Of a DNA stretch of 64,000 nucleotides, positions 47,338 through 59,072 are shown one piece after another. A program made the position numbers and the translations under genes. The stretch is from contig MU270051.1 of the NCBI GenBank assembly GCA_021432635.1, positions 124,001-188,000 of the forward strand, given 5' to 3'. Under the pieces are notes generated by a model. That model saw only the letters and a program-made list of their open reading frames with translations. It ran no database searches and was not told the origin of the DNA. The stretch is from Thozetella sp. PMI_491. Taxonomy: Eukaryota > Ascomycota > Sordariomycetes > Chaetosphaeriales > Chaetosphaeriaceae. The stretch's first letter is position 1. Every line of letters starts with the position of its first letter.

Positions 47338-48736
47338 TGCACGCGGCGAAACGCTGACGGAGATTGAGCAGGTCCGGACTAGGGACCGGAGACGTTGTTA
47401 GCCCGATCTGGCACGCAGAACACGGGGACCGGCAGGTTGTAGGAAGTGCCAGGCCAGCAGCAGCAACCAATAGCAAGCAAAGCAACGAGCGGAGAGGGAG
47501 ACCCTGGGCCGGGCAAGGCAGCTCGACATACAGAGAGACCACGGCGTCGTGATGACACCCGCACTGACAAAGCCGAGACGCAGAGGAAACAATCTAGTTA
47601 GACTGCGTACCCAGCAGCTTCTCTCCTTTCCCGAGACTTTAAGTGTGAAATGCCCACCTGACGGGATGGACCAACGCAAGCACGCTGGGGCTAGGCTGTA
47701 TGGAATGGACTTGGGCCGTCGTCTATCTGAAGGGACTGGCTAGCAGCAGCGATGCTCACATACGATATTCAATTCGTCGTCGTAGGCATAAGAAAACAAC
47801 GACGACTGGGGCTGCAAAGTTGGGGGAAGGCTCAAAACTGCTGGATGTTCCTGCCCCCAAAAGAGTTGGCTGGTCTCCGGGGAGGCAGCAACACTAAGAG
47901 AAGACAGTGCGGCGGATGGCCACCGGAGATGAGTTGGTCTCCGGGTGGGGATTTTTTGTCTTCTTACTACCAAATGCTCTCGCCCATATGCCTACCTGCC
48001 ACATTTAATCTGAGCTTCGTCCGAAAGAGGAAATTCACGTCTCCGAAGACGTGTTCTGCACTGTATTTTACACTGTATACTGTCTAATCGCTCCGTTCCT
48101 AACTTAGCCACAGCCTACCTGAACTTGCTTGCTATAGCCAGCTACGTGAGGCGCTATAGATTGATGTACAGTAGTCTGCGTTCTCTCTGTCCTCCGCGCC
48201 TCGGCTTTGATTTAGACACTCCCCTTGTTGGGATAAGGGGGCAGCCCCGCGAGTCGGATATAAAATATGATAGCCTTCTCGTTGCATTTTGCTCTCTGTA
48301 TTTAGCGGCATGCATCTGCTCCATCTCCACAAATTCGCTTTTGCCCACGCAAGCCCAATGTAAATCCATTCTGCCTCTAGGGTGCTTGTCCTACAAAAGA
48401 GAACGACTTCGATTGTCCTGTCTGCTAAGGGCGAGCGGTTCAGGTACAGTTACGCATGCCTCTCTAGCCACTAGCCATACTCAAAGAGGGGGGGATTCGT
48501 TAGCCAGCGAGATTAGGCTAGAGAAATAGAAAGAGGGCGTGCGAATCAGCAGGAATTACTAGAGCGTAGAGCAAGCGACCTGTGCTTACTCCTTGATCTA
48601 AGATCCGGTATCACCTATGTAGCACGGCTAGAGCAAGGCTGTAGGACACATTTTCACTGTTTAATAATTTTTTTTTCTCTGGGTGGAGGTTTGGTGGAAT
48701 AGATGGGTGTTGGTCAGAGAGCCGCTATGCTCTTGG
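47338..48736. promoter_or_regulatory. Promoter region of the zinc-cluster gene and AP-3 mu 3' flank
   Basis: Both neighbours are on the minus strand, so this holds the promoter and leader of the zinc-cluster gene and the 3' UTR of APM3. The right half is AT-richer. No gene is supported. Confidence 0.45.
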
Positions 48737-50491
48737 TCAACACCGTATTTCCACTCCGCCTTTGCTCACCGTGAGATACTTCACCCCTTTGTAAGGTTTG
48801 ACTGACTCGCCAAGACCCCGGCTCTTCCTTGGATCCACGATGATGCTCTCGACCTTGATGCCACTGGGAAGCCAGCCTTTCACTGAAAAGCTGACAGATG
48901 CCGAGCTCGGCATCAAAATCTTGTTCTGTTCTACTTTCTTTTCATCCTTGCCGCCTTCGCGAGGTTCTTCCTGCTTCTTTGCTTTGGTCGGTGAGGTGGT
49001 CTGGTATGGTTCATCGTAGGAGTAGTCTTTCCCGAATCCAAAACCCGACTGTTCGTTCTCGGCGTCGTCACCTGAAAGCGGTCCGACGACTGTGCATCTG
49101 AGACCAAAGTAGGATGCACCGGCAGCGAGCTCTTTGTTAGGGATGTGCCACTCGAGAAATCGATCGCCAGGGTTGTATGTCGCATCGCCCTTGCTTGGTC
49201 GGACGTCGGACAAGTTGCGAACATCGGCCGGCAGTGGCACGGACACCATCAGATCCCCTAGGGAGGGTGCGGCAGGCGTTCCGGCATGCGCCGCTCCGAA
49301 CCCTCGGCCCGCCCCGCCAGCACCTCTTCCTAGGCCGCCCGGGCCGGAGCTCCCGCCTGAGCCGAAGATTTTGTTGACGTTCAGCCTCAACTCGAAATCG
49401 GACCCGGCGGACCCGAGCCCGGTCTTGATCTCGAGGGTCACTGGAAGCTTCAGGTTGTTTGAGGTGAGCCTGCCGCTCTTTCCATTGGTGAATGGGAGGA
49501 GATCCACCTCGTAGCCAGCTAGGATAAAGCGCCCGTCCGGGGGTATAAAGCTGAGCTCCCCTGGCCTCTCCTTCCATCTGGCAAGTCGCACGCAGGGATG
49601 GAATACGGGGAGCTCAATGATGCTGTCGAGGTTGTGCTTGCCCGATGGGCCCGTGAGGCTGAGCACGATGTCCGGGACGCCCGACACTTTGGAGGTAAAC
49701 GCTATCGTGCCGTTGGCAAATGCTGCCAGCGGTCTTCCGGAAGGCGCCAGGGTGACAGAGAGAGTCTCTACCACGTCGGCATAGAGCTCGTTGGACGTAT
49801 GTCGCACGTTTGCTCGCCGCCACGGTAGAGCAGACGTGTTCTGGGTGACGAGAGAGGGCGCGCTAGAGTTGCTAAAGTTGGTGCCGAAGCTTGGCTTGCT
49901 GGGAGGGTAATTAGCCGCTACCAGCGCATAAAAAGGCAGGGTGTTTCCAAGGGAAGGCCCTTTGGTACCTTGGTAGGTTAAGATTGCCAAGTAGCTTGCC
50001 CATGAAACCCTCCACCTCGACCACGTCCCGCAGCGCGTTTGGCTCCGTGGTGCTTATCGTGCCGGCATCGCACATTTCCGTGAGTAGCTGTGCCACTATA
50101 TCATAGTTGTTCTCGATCTTGGGCGCCAGCAAGGGCGCACCGAGGAACTCCTCGAGAGCATCGACAATGCGGTGGAGGAACTCGAGCGCAAGCAGCGGCT
50201 CGACCTCGGATGAGGTTGTCAGGAGGAAGAGGAGGTTGGCATGGCTCAAGCTGAAGACCAGGGTCGGAGGGTTGGTGTTGGGGAGGTAGATGAGATTTGG
50301 TCGGGGTGGCGGGTGGTCGAGGTAGAGGGGTAGCAGATGCGCCGCGGAGAGTGGCCGCGAGGTATATGTGTGCGAGAGAAGTAGGCTGCTATGGAGAGGG
50401 GTTAGCTTGAAGCTGTTGCGGCTCGTCCTCGGAACAGTATGCCTCACTTGCGGTCGTCGTAGATGTGCAACGCCTCGATCGCGCCGTTCAT
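48737..50491 (-). CDS. APM3: AP-3 complex mu subunit
   Basis: Three exons on the minus strand: 50448-50491, 49969-50388, 48737-49898 (541 aa). The first exon is only 44 nt (MNGAIEALHIYDDR) and is spliced (GTGAGG...CCATAG) to NSLLLSHTYTSRPLSAAHLLPLYL. The second intron (GTACCA...GCTAAT...CCCAG) joins LLGNLNLP to SKPSFGTNF. AP-3 sorts cargo from Golgi/endosomes to the vacuole. Visible: an N-terminal longin-like domain (about 1-150, with KIENNYDIVAQLLTEMCDAG), then the mu homology domain starting at PWRRANVRHTSNELYADVVETLSV. That domain binds sorting signals. There is an insertion of Gly/Pro-rich sequence (about residues 325-350). Divergent from the small membrane-protein gene at 50853. Confidence 0.92.
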
Positions 50492-50852
50492 CGTGGGCTT
50501 CTTGCGGCTTGGGCCGGCACGTCGTGGGAAGCTAGCCACGAGAAAAAGCCCCGTGCCAGTGCTGAAGTCGGAGGTGACGTCGTGAGACTGCCCGCAATTA
50601 CGGACGCGCGCCTAGGAACGTTGGAGAAAACGGTGGAACGTCACAGTAGTTAACGGTGGGGCCCTCCGTATGCCGCGGGTGAACAGGCGACGACGCTTCT
50701 GTCGCGTCTCCCCGACCAAATTTTTTTTATGATTCGTTAAACTACCTAAGTTAGGCATCTAAGTAAGTAGCTACCCACGGCCGCCAACCCTTTCACAAGC
50801 AAACCGGCAAGAGACAAGACAAGGGAAAAAAGGAGGAGAGATACTATCAACA
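50492..50852. promoter_or_regulatory. Shared divergent promoter, APM3 / DUF4536 gene
   Basis: A 361-bp spacer between divergent starts. It contains CTAAG/TTAGG-type motifs at 50742-50775. No TATA box was confidently placed. Confidence 0.45.
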
Positions 50853-51239
50853 ATGGCCGGCGATAAAATTCCTTCAATACAGAAATTAGACAAACCGGAG
50901 GACCTCCAGGAGCTGCTAAAGCAAGATCGTGGTGATGACTGCCTCCCCTGCAAAGTCGTTGGTCAGTTCCCTCCTTAATTTTTTTGCCTATTTCACACGC
51001 GCTCCTATTTGTACCTTACACCAGAGATTCGAGGCTATGTGCTGAGTCTCATTGCAGGCAGCGGTGCATTTTTTGGTCTGGCAGCGTACAGTTACCTCTC
51101 AGGTCACTCCCAGCTTGAAAAGCAGCGCGCCAAGATTCTTCAGAGCAAATCCATGTTTGGCATGAGGAGCAGGCAGCTCGGCATCACCAGCATCTCCCTT
51201 GGACTGGCTTGGCTGGGTCTTTGGAGGCTCATGAAGTGA
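50853..51239 (+). CDS. Small two-helix membrane protein, DUF4536 (DMAC1/Dmo2-like)
   Basis: Exons 50853-50961 and 51058-51239 (96 aa). The intron (GTCAGT...TTGCAG) splits a Gly codon in CKVVGSGAFFG. The N-terminal half is hydrophilic and contains DDCLPCK, a CxxC pair. The second half has two short hydrophobic helices (about 38-53 and 78-93) joined by a basic loop (QRAKILQSKSMFG). This layout is that of fungal DUF4536 proteins such as yeast Dmo2 and animal DMAC1, found in mitochondrial membranes. The assignment is by pattern only; the function is unknown in fungi. Confidence 0.75.
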
Positions 51240-51909
51240 ACCACCTGTACCCTCCAACAAACCAATCATCTCCACTCAGAATATCTGCGGCCAGCACTCG
51301 CGACGAGACCCTCTCTGCCGGCACAGGTTTGTTCTGCTGCCTCTCTGGAACTGTTTGGCACATGAACAAGGCGACGTGCGATGGAGCGGTGAGGCCATCG
51401 AATGACCCCCCCCTGTTGGTAGCATGCGCCGGTCTCACTCCGGATAGCCTTGGCCAAGAAGAGACCTAATCTGTAACATATTGTAATATAACTTTGATAT
51501 CCCGCCGGAATGAGCGATATCAACAAGTCTACGACCCTTCTCGTGTGGAACAACTCATGCATGTGTCCGTTGAACAGGGAAACTGTGATTCTCTTCGCGC
51601 CATCTGTATACGTCTAAACTGGCATGCCGTCATAGCCCAGGGTATATGTTTCTATCTCAAAGTGAAAAAGATGGCGGCCAAAGCTCTTCGGTTATAAAAG
51701 AGCGCCTAGTAGGCTAGGGGTTTCCTGCACCGCCCTACGCATCACAGCCGTACCGTATCCTGCCGAGTTTAAGGTGGCGTGAAAGCTGATGCCCCGGACG
51801 CACTGAATTGTCCCTGCATCTTATAGCTGCAGTTTCCTTCGGCGACAACGCTAGAGGTCACTTATCCGAACTGGGGACGGCGTTTGAGCAAAATTGATGC
51901 ACGAACTAA
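51240..51909. other. Convergent 3' spacer
   Basis: Spacer between the convergent DUF4536 gene and the tandem zinc-cluster gene. Nothing is recognised. Confidence 0.5.
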
Positions 51910-54900
51910 CTAGCCCGGCCCCGACGGCCACTGAGGCTGTGTCACCGGAGGAAAGGCGGTAGACATTCCGGTCAATGTGAGATCTGGACCTGTCGGTGGT
52001 TGCGGATAGCTGTATGCCGTTGGATCAGCGAACCCGGTCATCCCATTTCCGCCTGGCGGCATATCTAGGAGCCCATGTTGCATGGGAGAAGTTGGGTTGT
52101 GGATCATCAGAGGAAAGTAAGTTTGAAGGTCATCCAGGCTCGTTGGCAGCTGGAGGCTTTCAAGGTCCATGCTCTCGAAGCCATCCATGAGCGGCATAAC
52201 CGCCTCGTAGATTATTTGCGGATCGGCTGGCACGGGGGCTGCCGATGCGTGTATGGTATCTAGTGTTAGCCCTGTCGAGTGGGTGACCTGGCTCAATGAG
52301 GACGATAATGTATGGTGCGTGCTCTCTGCTCGAACGGTATGTTGCGGCCGCTGCCTAGAAATGCGCTGGTCGCTGGGGCGAGCCAAGCTCAGGATGGTGA
52401 GAGGGTCGATGACATGGTCAGGGGTGAATTGGAGTAGCTGGGAGCCTCCTTCGACGCTTGACCTGGTTGCCATGTTAGCCGTGCAAGGGGCCTCACGAGT
52501 TCGTGTGGATGGGCAACTCACCTGTCACTGTGTTCGATGGTGCTTACTGGAGACACCTCCATTGAAGGAGGGAGCTCTAGACCATGTTTCTTCACAACAT
52601 TGACTGTTGACATGTACTAGAAACTGAGAGTTAGCTTCCTTCCTATTGCGCTGGGGGATTGCGACCGCATGCTTACAAGGGGTTTGGCAAGGGCGTAAAG
52701 TGGGAGCATTCTCTTCAAAGCTCGCAGGTTTGAATGCAGACAAGCAACGGCCTGGTTTTTGAACTGCTCATCTTTGTCTGTAGTCCCTAAGTCTCTCGAG
52801 ATGTAGTGAATGATGACTGTGGAGGAATCTTGGGCGACTACGCCAAGCCAAGTATCAGCCAGCGCGTCGATGCCGTGCCGGAAGGCTTCGTCGAAGATTG
52901 TAGATATTGACACGGCGTGCTGAAAGCATTGGTCCTGCATCGCCTTTTGGAACTCTTGTTGCTCCACCGGGAAGACAAGACCCGCGTGAGTCTTGAACAG
53001 ATCCTGCATCCCCAGTTGAGTGAGATCGCAGAGTGTCTGGTGATATGTGAAATGGAGAAACAGAAGACCACCGAGCTGCGAAGATTCCTTTCGCATGTAT
53101 ATAGCGGCCTTGTCGAAGCGAAGGCTCGAAGGGAGGCGCTCGTTCCACCGGGCCAGCTTGGCTTCTAGGTCGGCATATTCTGAGGTTGCGAACCACGGGG
53201 GTTCTTGCGTATGCGCGATTCGCACGTATCTTCCCACACGTCAGCATTCTTCTCGGATCGCGTGTATTCCAAGCCCTTGATGGGAAGTTCGTACCGCAGA
53301 ACCTTGCGCCTAATGCTGATAAGTCGAATGAACTGCGCAATCAGGTCCAAATCGTTTGAGGAGCCTTCTGCTCGAGTTTTTGGAGACAGAAAGGGGAGGT
53401 ACGAGCCTACTTCCAGGCTCTCGACGACGCAAGGCAGCTCGAAGACAAAGTTTCGCTCATTGCATGGCAGCTGGATCCTCATGGCATGCTCGGGGATCAG
53501 AGGCGTGCCTGCCCAAGCATCCATGACATAAATAGCCCAGGCGAGGCGTCGCCTCGACTCTCGTGCTGAAGGAGTCAAACCATCGCTGTTCCTGCATAGG
53601 ACGTCGGTTGAGGATTCCGACTTCAGCTGTAGAGCCTGGCCCATGCGAACCGCAAGGCCGGAGAGCATAAAAGCCGTGGCGTAGTTGCCCAACCGTAGTT
53701 CATGGTCGTGTAGGAGAACAATGGCCTAGGAAACGATGTCAGAGGTCCGCTTTGGCTACATAGGATTGTACCGGGTCGTCAAACCATGGCGTTATCTAGC
53801 GAAAGATTGTTCAGATTCGCGAATATATGCTGGTGAGCGGTCCTTGCCCACTGAGAACCGGCCTCCAAAACGAAGCCACCGGCCAAAGCCGGGTCATCGA
53901 CATTCTCGAGGGTCTTGAGTGCGTAGAACCTATGCTGTGTCAGAGAAGGCGGGGCCACAGCACGCTCCGCTGGGTGGTTAGACCTACTTCGCACCGAGTG
54001 CACACACCATATGCAAGACCGTGCTAGGACTTTGGGGAGCGCTAGCTGCGTCATCGAGCTGCTGCATGAAAGATGGCTTGTGTATGAAGCCAAAAGATCT
54101 CAGATTGTGGATGTTGTCGAAATACTCCTCCGCGAGCAGTACGAGCCCCTCTTTGTCGGGCAATTCAGTCTCCGTTAGCCTAGAATAGACATTAGTCTGC
54201 ATGCTTCGACATCTATGGCATTGTTTCGGCATCAGAAACCTACCAAAAGAGGTTGTTTGGTACCCCTGGAAAGGCCAGCGATGTAGGGGCGAAGCCGTCG
54301 TTGCTGTCTTGGCTCGCGTCTGCAGAGTAGCTCGCTGGCGTTGAGCTCGCCGTCCGTTCTCGATAGGGCCCTTCTGCCGGCGCGCTGCTCGATCCTGCTC
54401 TGAGGTCTGCCGAGATCGCCTCCGCCCAAGCCGGAGCTTCCCTGCCGTCGTAGGAGCACTCCAGCCCGCGCTGGCGGCACCGGATGCAGATGGGCCGCTC
54501 GCCCGAGCAGCGGCTTTTGGAGACCCGACAGCAGCGGCACGAGCGGTACGTTCTCGACCTCTTGAGGCCGGCTTGCGTGCCAGGCAGGTTAGACGCTGCT
54601 GGGCCGCCCTGCTTCTGCCTGAGCAGGTCGCTATGATAGGATGGGGAGTTGGGGCATGGGAGATTCAGGCGTTCGCAGTTCTTGCAGCCCCCTGGGGTTT
54701 CGTCGCATTTGACCTAGCCAAAACTTGTTAGGGCTCCTCCGCGTGTCGACTGCTCGCTCGTAGAAACCAACCTTGCGCGAACGACATGTTCGACAACCTG
54801 CGCGCCGTCGTTAACAAACGGGAATGTTTCTTGGAGCACCCCTCTTTTCCAGATGCTTACCAGTTCTAGACCTTTGCTTCTCCCGCCCGAGAATTGGCGG

Positions 54901-54954
54901 TGTCTTTGATTTGCGAGATGCCGCCGGAGGCGAACCGGGAGCTCGGCCACTCAT
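51910..54954 (-). CDS. Transcription factor with two tandem Zn2Cys6 clusters
   Basis: Nine exons on the minus strand: 54861-54954, 54772-54797, 54244-54713, 53988-54179, 53785-53929, 53295-53725, 52677-53229, 52522-52616, 51910-52462. All phases agree (852 aa). Exon 2 is only 26 nt. The N-terminus reads RTGCRTCRSRKVKC...GGCKNCERLNLPC, a complete zinc cluster. After about 35 residues comes a second one, SCRCCRVSKSRCSGERPICIRCRQRGLEC; both show C-x2-C-x6-C-x6-C-x2-C-x6-C spacing. The fungal transcription-factor homology domain follows (about 220-650), with LAEEYFDNIHNLRSFGFIHKPSF and RLGNYATAFMLSGLAVRMGQALQL. The Pro/Ser-rich C-terminus may be an activation region. The splice 53230-53294 uses an AAG acceptor and is the least certain junction. 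Target genes are unknown. Confidence 0.87.
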
Positions 54955-55079
54955 GGCGAGGCTCGGTCAGGGTGGGCCTGCTCCTGAGGAAGATGCCGTT
55001 CTCCGCGGCCAAGGCTTGCTGGGTGAGACGAGAGAAGAGGTACTTCGGATTTAACCGTTTCTTTGTTGGGGTGGCTTTT

Positions 55080-55157
55080 GGGGGGGGGGGGGGGGGGGGG
55101 GAAAAAAGGGGAGAAAAGGGGGGGGCGCCGAAAGGGGGGGGGGGGGGGGCCCCCCAA

Positions 55158-55187
<30 letters not shown>
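55080..55187. repeat. Poly-G block
   Basis: 108 nt almost entirely of G, broken by a few A and C runs, 125 bp upstream of the start of the double zinc-cluster gene. It could be a real G-rich (quadruplex-prone) tract or a sequencing/assembly artefact. Confidence 0.8.
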
Positions 55188-55190
<3 letters not shown>

Positions 55191-56485
55191 AAAGTAGTAG
55201 TAATAGGAGTGCTGCCGAACTGAGGCGAGGGCCGGTCCGCTCAACGGGTGGATGGCGGGAGTGAGCGTGCTGGAGCCTGATATTCACCTCAACATACGGA
55301 GGGGATCTGTAACATGTCGAAGGGGGGATGGAACGTTGAAATCCTCATTGCTGTCCGTCTGGGGGCAAGACATAGGTCGTCGTTCCATGTCTCTGGGGTC
55401 TAGCGTTCCTCTTAGCGGCAGCGTGTCAGCATCTGGACACGAGGTTGCCGTGGCGGCGTGGAGGCTCTGGTAGCAAGGTGCATCCGCCACGCAGGGCGAG
55501 CGAAGCCGAGAACGTCCGCGGGTCCGCGGGAGAGGCAGGTCCGGGCGAGATGATAGGCGCCTGCTGGGCAGGCTACTGGACAGGAGCCGAAGGGAAGACC
55601 CGAGGAATTCCACAGATGAACGGGCCGGTGGTGGGCAGTAAAAATACTCGTAGGGCTGAGGTGGTTGGATCGACTACGACAGAACCGTCGTCACGGTCCT
55701 ACCAACTTTGGAGGGTGGGCAAATTGGAAGTGCATGGAAGGTAGCACGGAGTGAGGTAGAAGTAAAGCCAAGGTACCTCGACGCTTGACTCAAGATAGCA
55801 TCACACACATACTATGTACAGTGCCTGTCGCGCAGGTGGCAGGGTCTCATGTACTGTACTTCCGCCTAGGTCGGTGCCCGGGATCCAGGAGCGAAGCCGC
55901 TTAAGCGTGCTTGGCATAGAACCTGGGGATCGGACATTTCTATTTTCCCTCGCCCGCTCCTGCCTCTCGTCCCCCTCGACGCAGAGACAAGCCCCCTGTG
56001 GAGGGTTGACCTAGCCTAGGCCGTAAAAGTTTCGGGAGTTCCATTGGGGCGGGTCGATGCGGCAAGGTTAGGTTATTCCTAGGAAGAAAGGGGAGGTGGA
56101 TTGGGAAAGGGCGGCGGGGGGTACCTATGCCGCCCCCGAAAAAGAACAAAAAAAAAAAACCACATGAGAAATAAAGCAAGATGCTGTCTGTGTGTGGGTG
56201 GGTGCCGCTACCGCCGACTAGGTAATTAGTTCATGCCCCGGCCGAGGTGCCACGGGAGTGGGAATCGGAGTACCACCCACTCGCAACGCGCGGGAGCTAC
56301 GAAGTACCTTATTCTCTCTTGAGTAGGCGACTATGTACCTAGCTTTCAGGCCACTTCCGACCCCAAGCTAGGTATGCATCCACCTACCTAGGTTACCACC
56401 CCCAGGTCCCGCCCAGGGGGGAGGACCTCACACCACGCGCCACTTTCCACGGACTTTAGACAAGGTACTAGGCGACTACCTACAA

Positions 56486-56507
56486 CCTAGCTAGCTAGCT
56501 AGCTAGG
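56486..56507. repeat. (CTAG)n self-complementary microsatellite
   Basis: A 22-bp perfect palindrome built from about five CTAG units flanked by C and G. It is embedded in a cluster of TACCTA and TAGGTA motifs (56330-56665). Confidence 0.85.
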
Positions 56508-57451
56508 TGTTACCTCAGGTAGTACTGTACCTACCTACGTAGTCGGTTGTGGCTTCGCCGGGTCGCCCCTGCCTCACTCAGATCTTTGTCTCCCAACCTT
56601 GTACATCACCCCACGAAGGCATCTCGTCTTTTGTACAGAATACCTACCTAACTACCTTACAATAGATCGCCGTTTTCTCTGGTCCGGGTCGCTCTTGCCG
56701 AATTTCGCGCGTTATTGGGCAGAGACCGCCGGCGTATAGCCACCACTGAGGTCCTGGGGCGCGCTCCCTGCCCACTGTGCGAGCTCTCGGCATCATGGTG
56801 ATCAATCAATCGTCAGTGATCTTCCCCGGCCTCCACTAGACGCTGGGAGAGCATTATGATGCATAATGAACAAATGAACAAATGAACGACGGGCAGAGCA
56901 GGGGACCCGCACGCGCCGCAGAACCAGGTTAGTCAGCACAATAGTCTGGCGTGTCTGGCGCGCGTAACAGGGCGAAATGCGGAAGGTGGGCCGTACCATA
57001 GCCGACATCCGCCGGGTCGTCGGCTACGCAGCGCAGCGTTTGTCTCTGTTTCGCTTTCGCGCGTGCCGCACCTCGATTCCTTGGCCGGGGCTGCGCCTTA
57101 CGGCCTTGCGACGTGCTGGGCTGACGGCGTCGGAGCTAGCGTACTATACGTATACTCCGCAACGGCCACGGGCCATTCGCCAGCCGCCTGGCGGTGGCGG
57201 GAGCCGAATCCCGCATGCGAGATGCGCAGGGGCGAGCGTATTCCCATCCCATCCATGCCCTGTGGGAAGATGTCTAATTTGCCGTCTCTTGCTCACCCCC
57301 TTCTGGACCCTCTGACTCCTCTGACCCCCTCTGACCCCCTCTGGCCCCCCCTTCGTGCCCCTCCGTCCGCCTATTCGTACATACGTGGCTCCTGTTTCGG
57401 TAGTCCATACTAACGCATACTAAGGGGGGCCTTGTGTCTTGCCCCCGGTCC

Positions 57452-57552
57452 CACTGCACTGCGCTGCACTGCACTGCGCTGCGCTGCACCTCCCTCCATC
57501 GCCCTTCCCCCCGCCCAAGCCAGCAAGCCAGCCAGCCAGCCAGCCAGCCAAC
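57452..57552. repeat. Tandem repeats: TGCACTGCGC and CCAG units
   Basis: Positions 57452-57490 are built from TGCACT/TGCGC units; 57517-57552 is a (CCAG)n run. Low-complexity, non-coding. Confidence 0.75.
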
Positions 57553-58819
57553 CGTTCCAAGCCGTCCAAGCCCGTCCTATCCCTCCTCCTTGCCAGCTTG
57601 CCTCCCCCAGGATCGGCTCGTCCTTCGCCTCGCTCTAGCCCTGGGATAATATGAGGGAGGCTTAGTCTGCTGACCGCTTCGCGTTACCGCCGATCAATAC
57701 CAGCCTTGCCAGCTCGGCCGTCTATTGCTTCGTTACCTCGCAAGCTACTGCCTGCCTGCCGTACATGGCGAGAATCTACGAGCGGGTGCCCAATCCGCCC
57801 CGGTCTTCCCCCCCCCCGGCTCCCCCCTTTCTCCCTCACAGGTACTGCGTAGTGTCCTGGCGTACATGCCGTGCTGTTGTGCGCTGCACCCCGTATACAC
57901 CTCCCTCTTACTGGTTGCCCGCTGCACCCGTAATAGCAAGGCGTCCGGTCCGGTTCTAGAGGTTCCAGATGGTTTGCAAGGATCCTGCCCATGCCTGGGG
58001 CCCGGGTCGCCGCCCCACCCCTTCCGTCTCAGCCCTATGGCTGCCCCGGCGCTGCCCCGTCTGCTGCCAGCAACCCGTTCTCACTGGGCGGTGCCGTCGT
58101 CCGCCACCACGGTAACTGCTGATCGGCCGGCATCACTTGCAGCATCGCTGCTGGGCGGCCAATCAGACCGGGATGGCGCCCTCAGGCCGCCCGTCTAACG
58201 GCCGAGGGCTCGGGGGTTCTTGTGCCTTTCATGTCACGTTTGTCTCGGGTTGCCTACCCTCGTGACGGACCCCGGGTCCCGAGGACTCAGGCACATCCGA
58301 TAGCCCCCTCACCCGAACCGGCTTCATTTTGGCGTAGGACTGCCAAGGACTGTGCATAAGCCCAGGATGCACCGTTGTAATCTGGACCTAAGGACAGATG
58401 TCGGAGGTAGGTTGCCAGGCCTCTGACACGCCCTAGGCTTGTGCGCCACCATGCGCGCCTGGGAAGAGAGGATGGATTGACGTGGCCCAAAGCGGTGTAG
58501 CGTGCGACTCCGGCGACTGCAGGGGCCGAGGGCAAATCCGAGCCACACACACCCTTCCTATCTCTGCTACTTCCTATGCCATCCATTACCACGTGTCTGT
58601 CCGGCTGCCTTGGGCGCTCTCAGCTCTCGCTGGCGGTCTGTCTGCCTTGAGTTTCCTAATACGGTCCTACGGTGCGACGACTATTCTCTCCTATCACAAG
58701 CGCTCGTGGGAAGCAGCCGCTTGCAGATCCCTCGTGTCGCCTGCTGGCGCCTCGGCGCAGGGATGTGGGTGGATACGAGCATTCCCAGATGAGAGAGAGG
58801 AGCGCAGCTGAAGCCTGCT

Positions 58820-58868
58820 ACTATATATATATATTCTCATATATATACGCTGAGCTATGTATATATAC
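58820..58868. repeat. AT dinucleotide-rich microsatellite
   Basis: Three blocks of alternating T and A in 50 bp, about 200 bp downstream of the GH6 stop codon. Possibly within its 3' UTR. Confidence 0.7.
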
Positions 58869-59072
58869 ACCTGAAGACATCTCAAGGACGGTTGCTTTGC
58901 AATGGTTGCCACGATGGATTTTTCCCCCCGCAAGCCGCACTAAGCCCTCGCGGAACCTCGGACCGAGTACGACAAACTCTCGCTTGAGCCATTTTGTAGA
59001 ACGAGGCAGGCTGCTCTGTAGGAGAAGAAGAGAGACAGAGCCCGGCCGCCCCGCGACTGCAATGTAGATCCT

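Larger units (their letters stand above)
54955..59072. other. Repeat-rich intergenic interval
   Basis: 4.1 kb between two minus-strand genes. It contains the poly-G block at 55080-55187, a TACCTA/TAGGTA-motif field at 56330-56665 with a (CTAG)n palindrome, tandem (A)ATGAAC at 56866-56886, CTGACCCC repeats at about 57306-57345, TGCACTGCGC repeats at 57452-57490, CCAG repeats at 57517-57552 and an AT microsatellite at 58820-58868. Open frames in it are chance frames. No gene is supported. Confidence 0.5.

Noticed and set aside
57434-57649. Overlapping frames in all three phases rich in Cys/Ala or Pro/Ser/Gln
   Set aside because: Produced by the TGCACTGCGC and CCAG tandem repeats, not by a coding gene.
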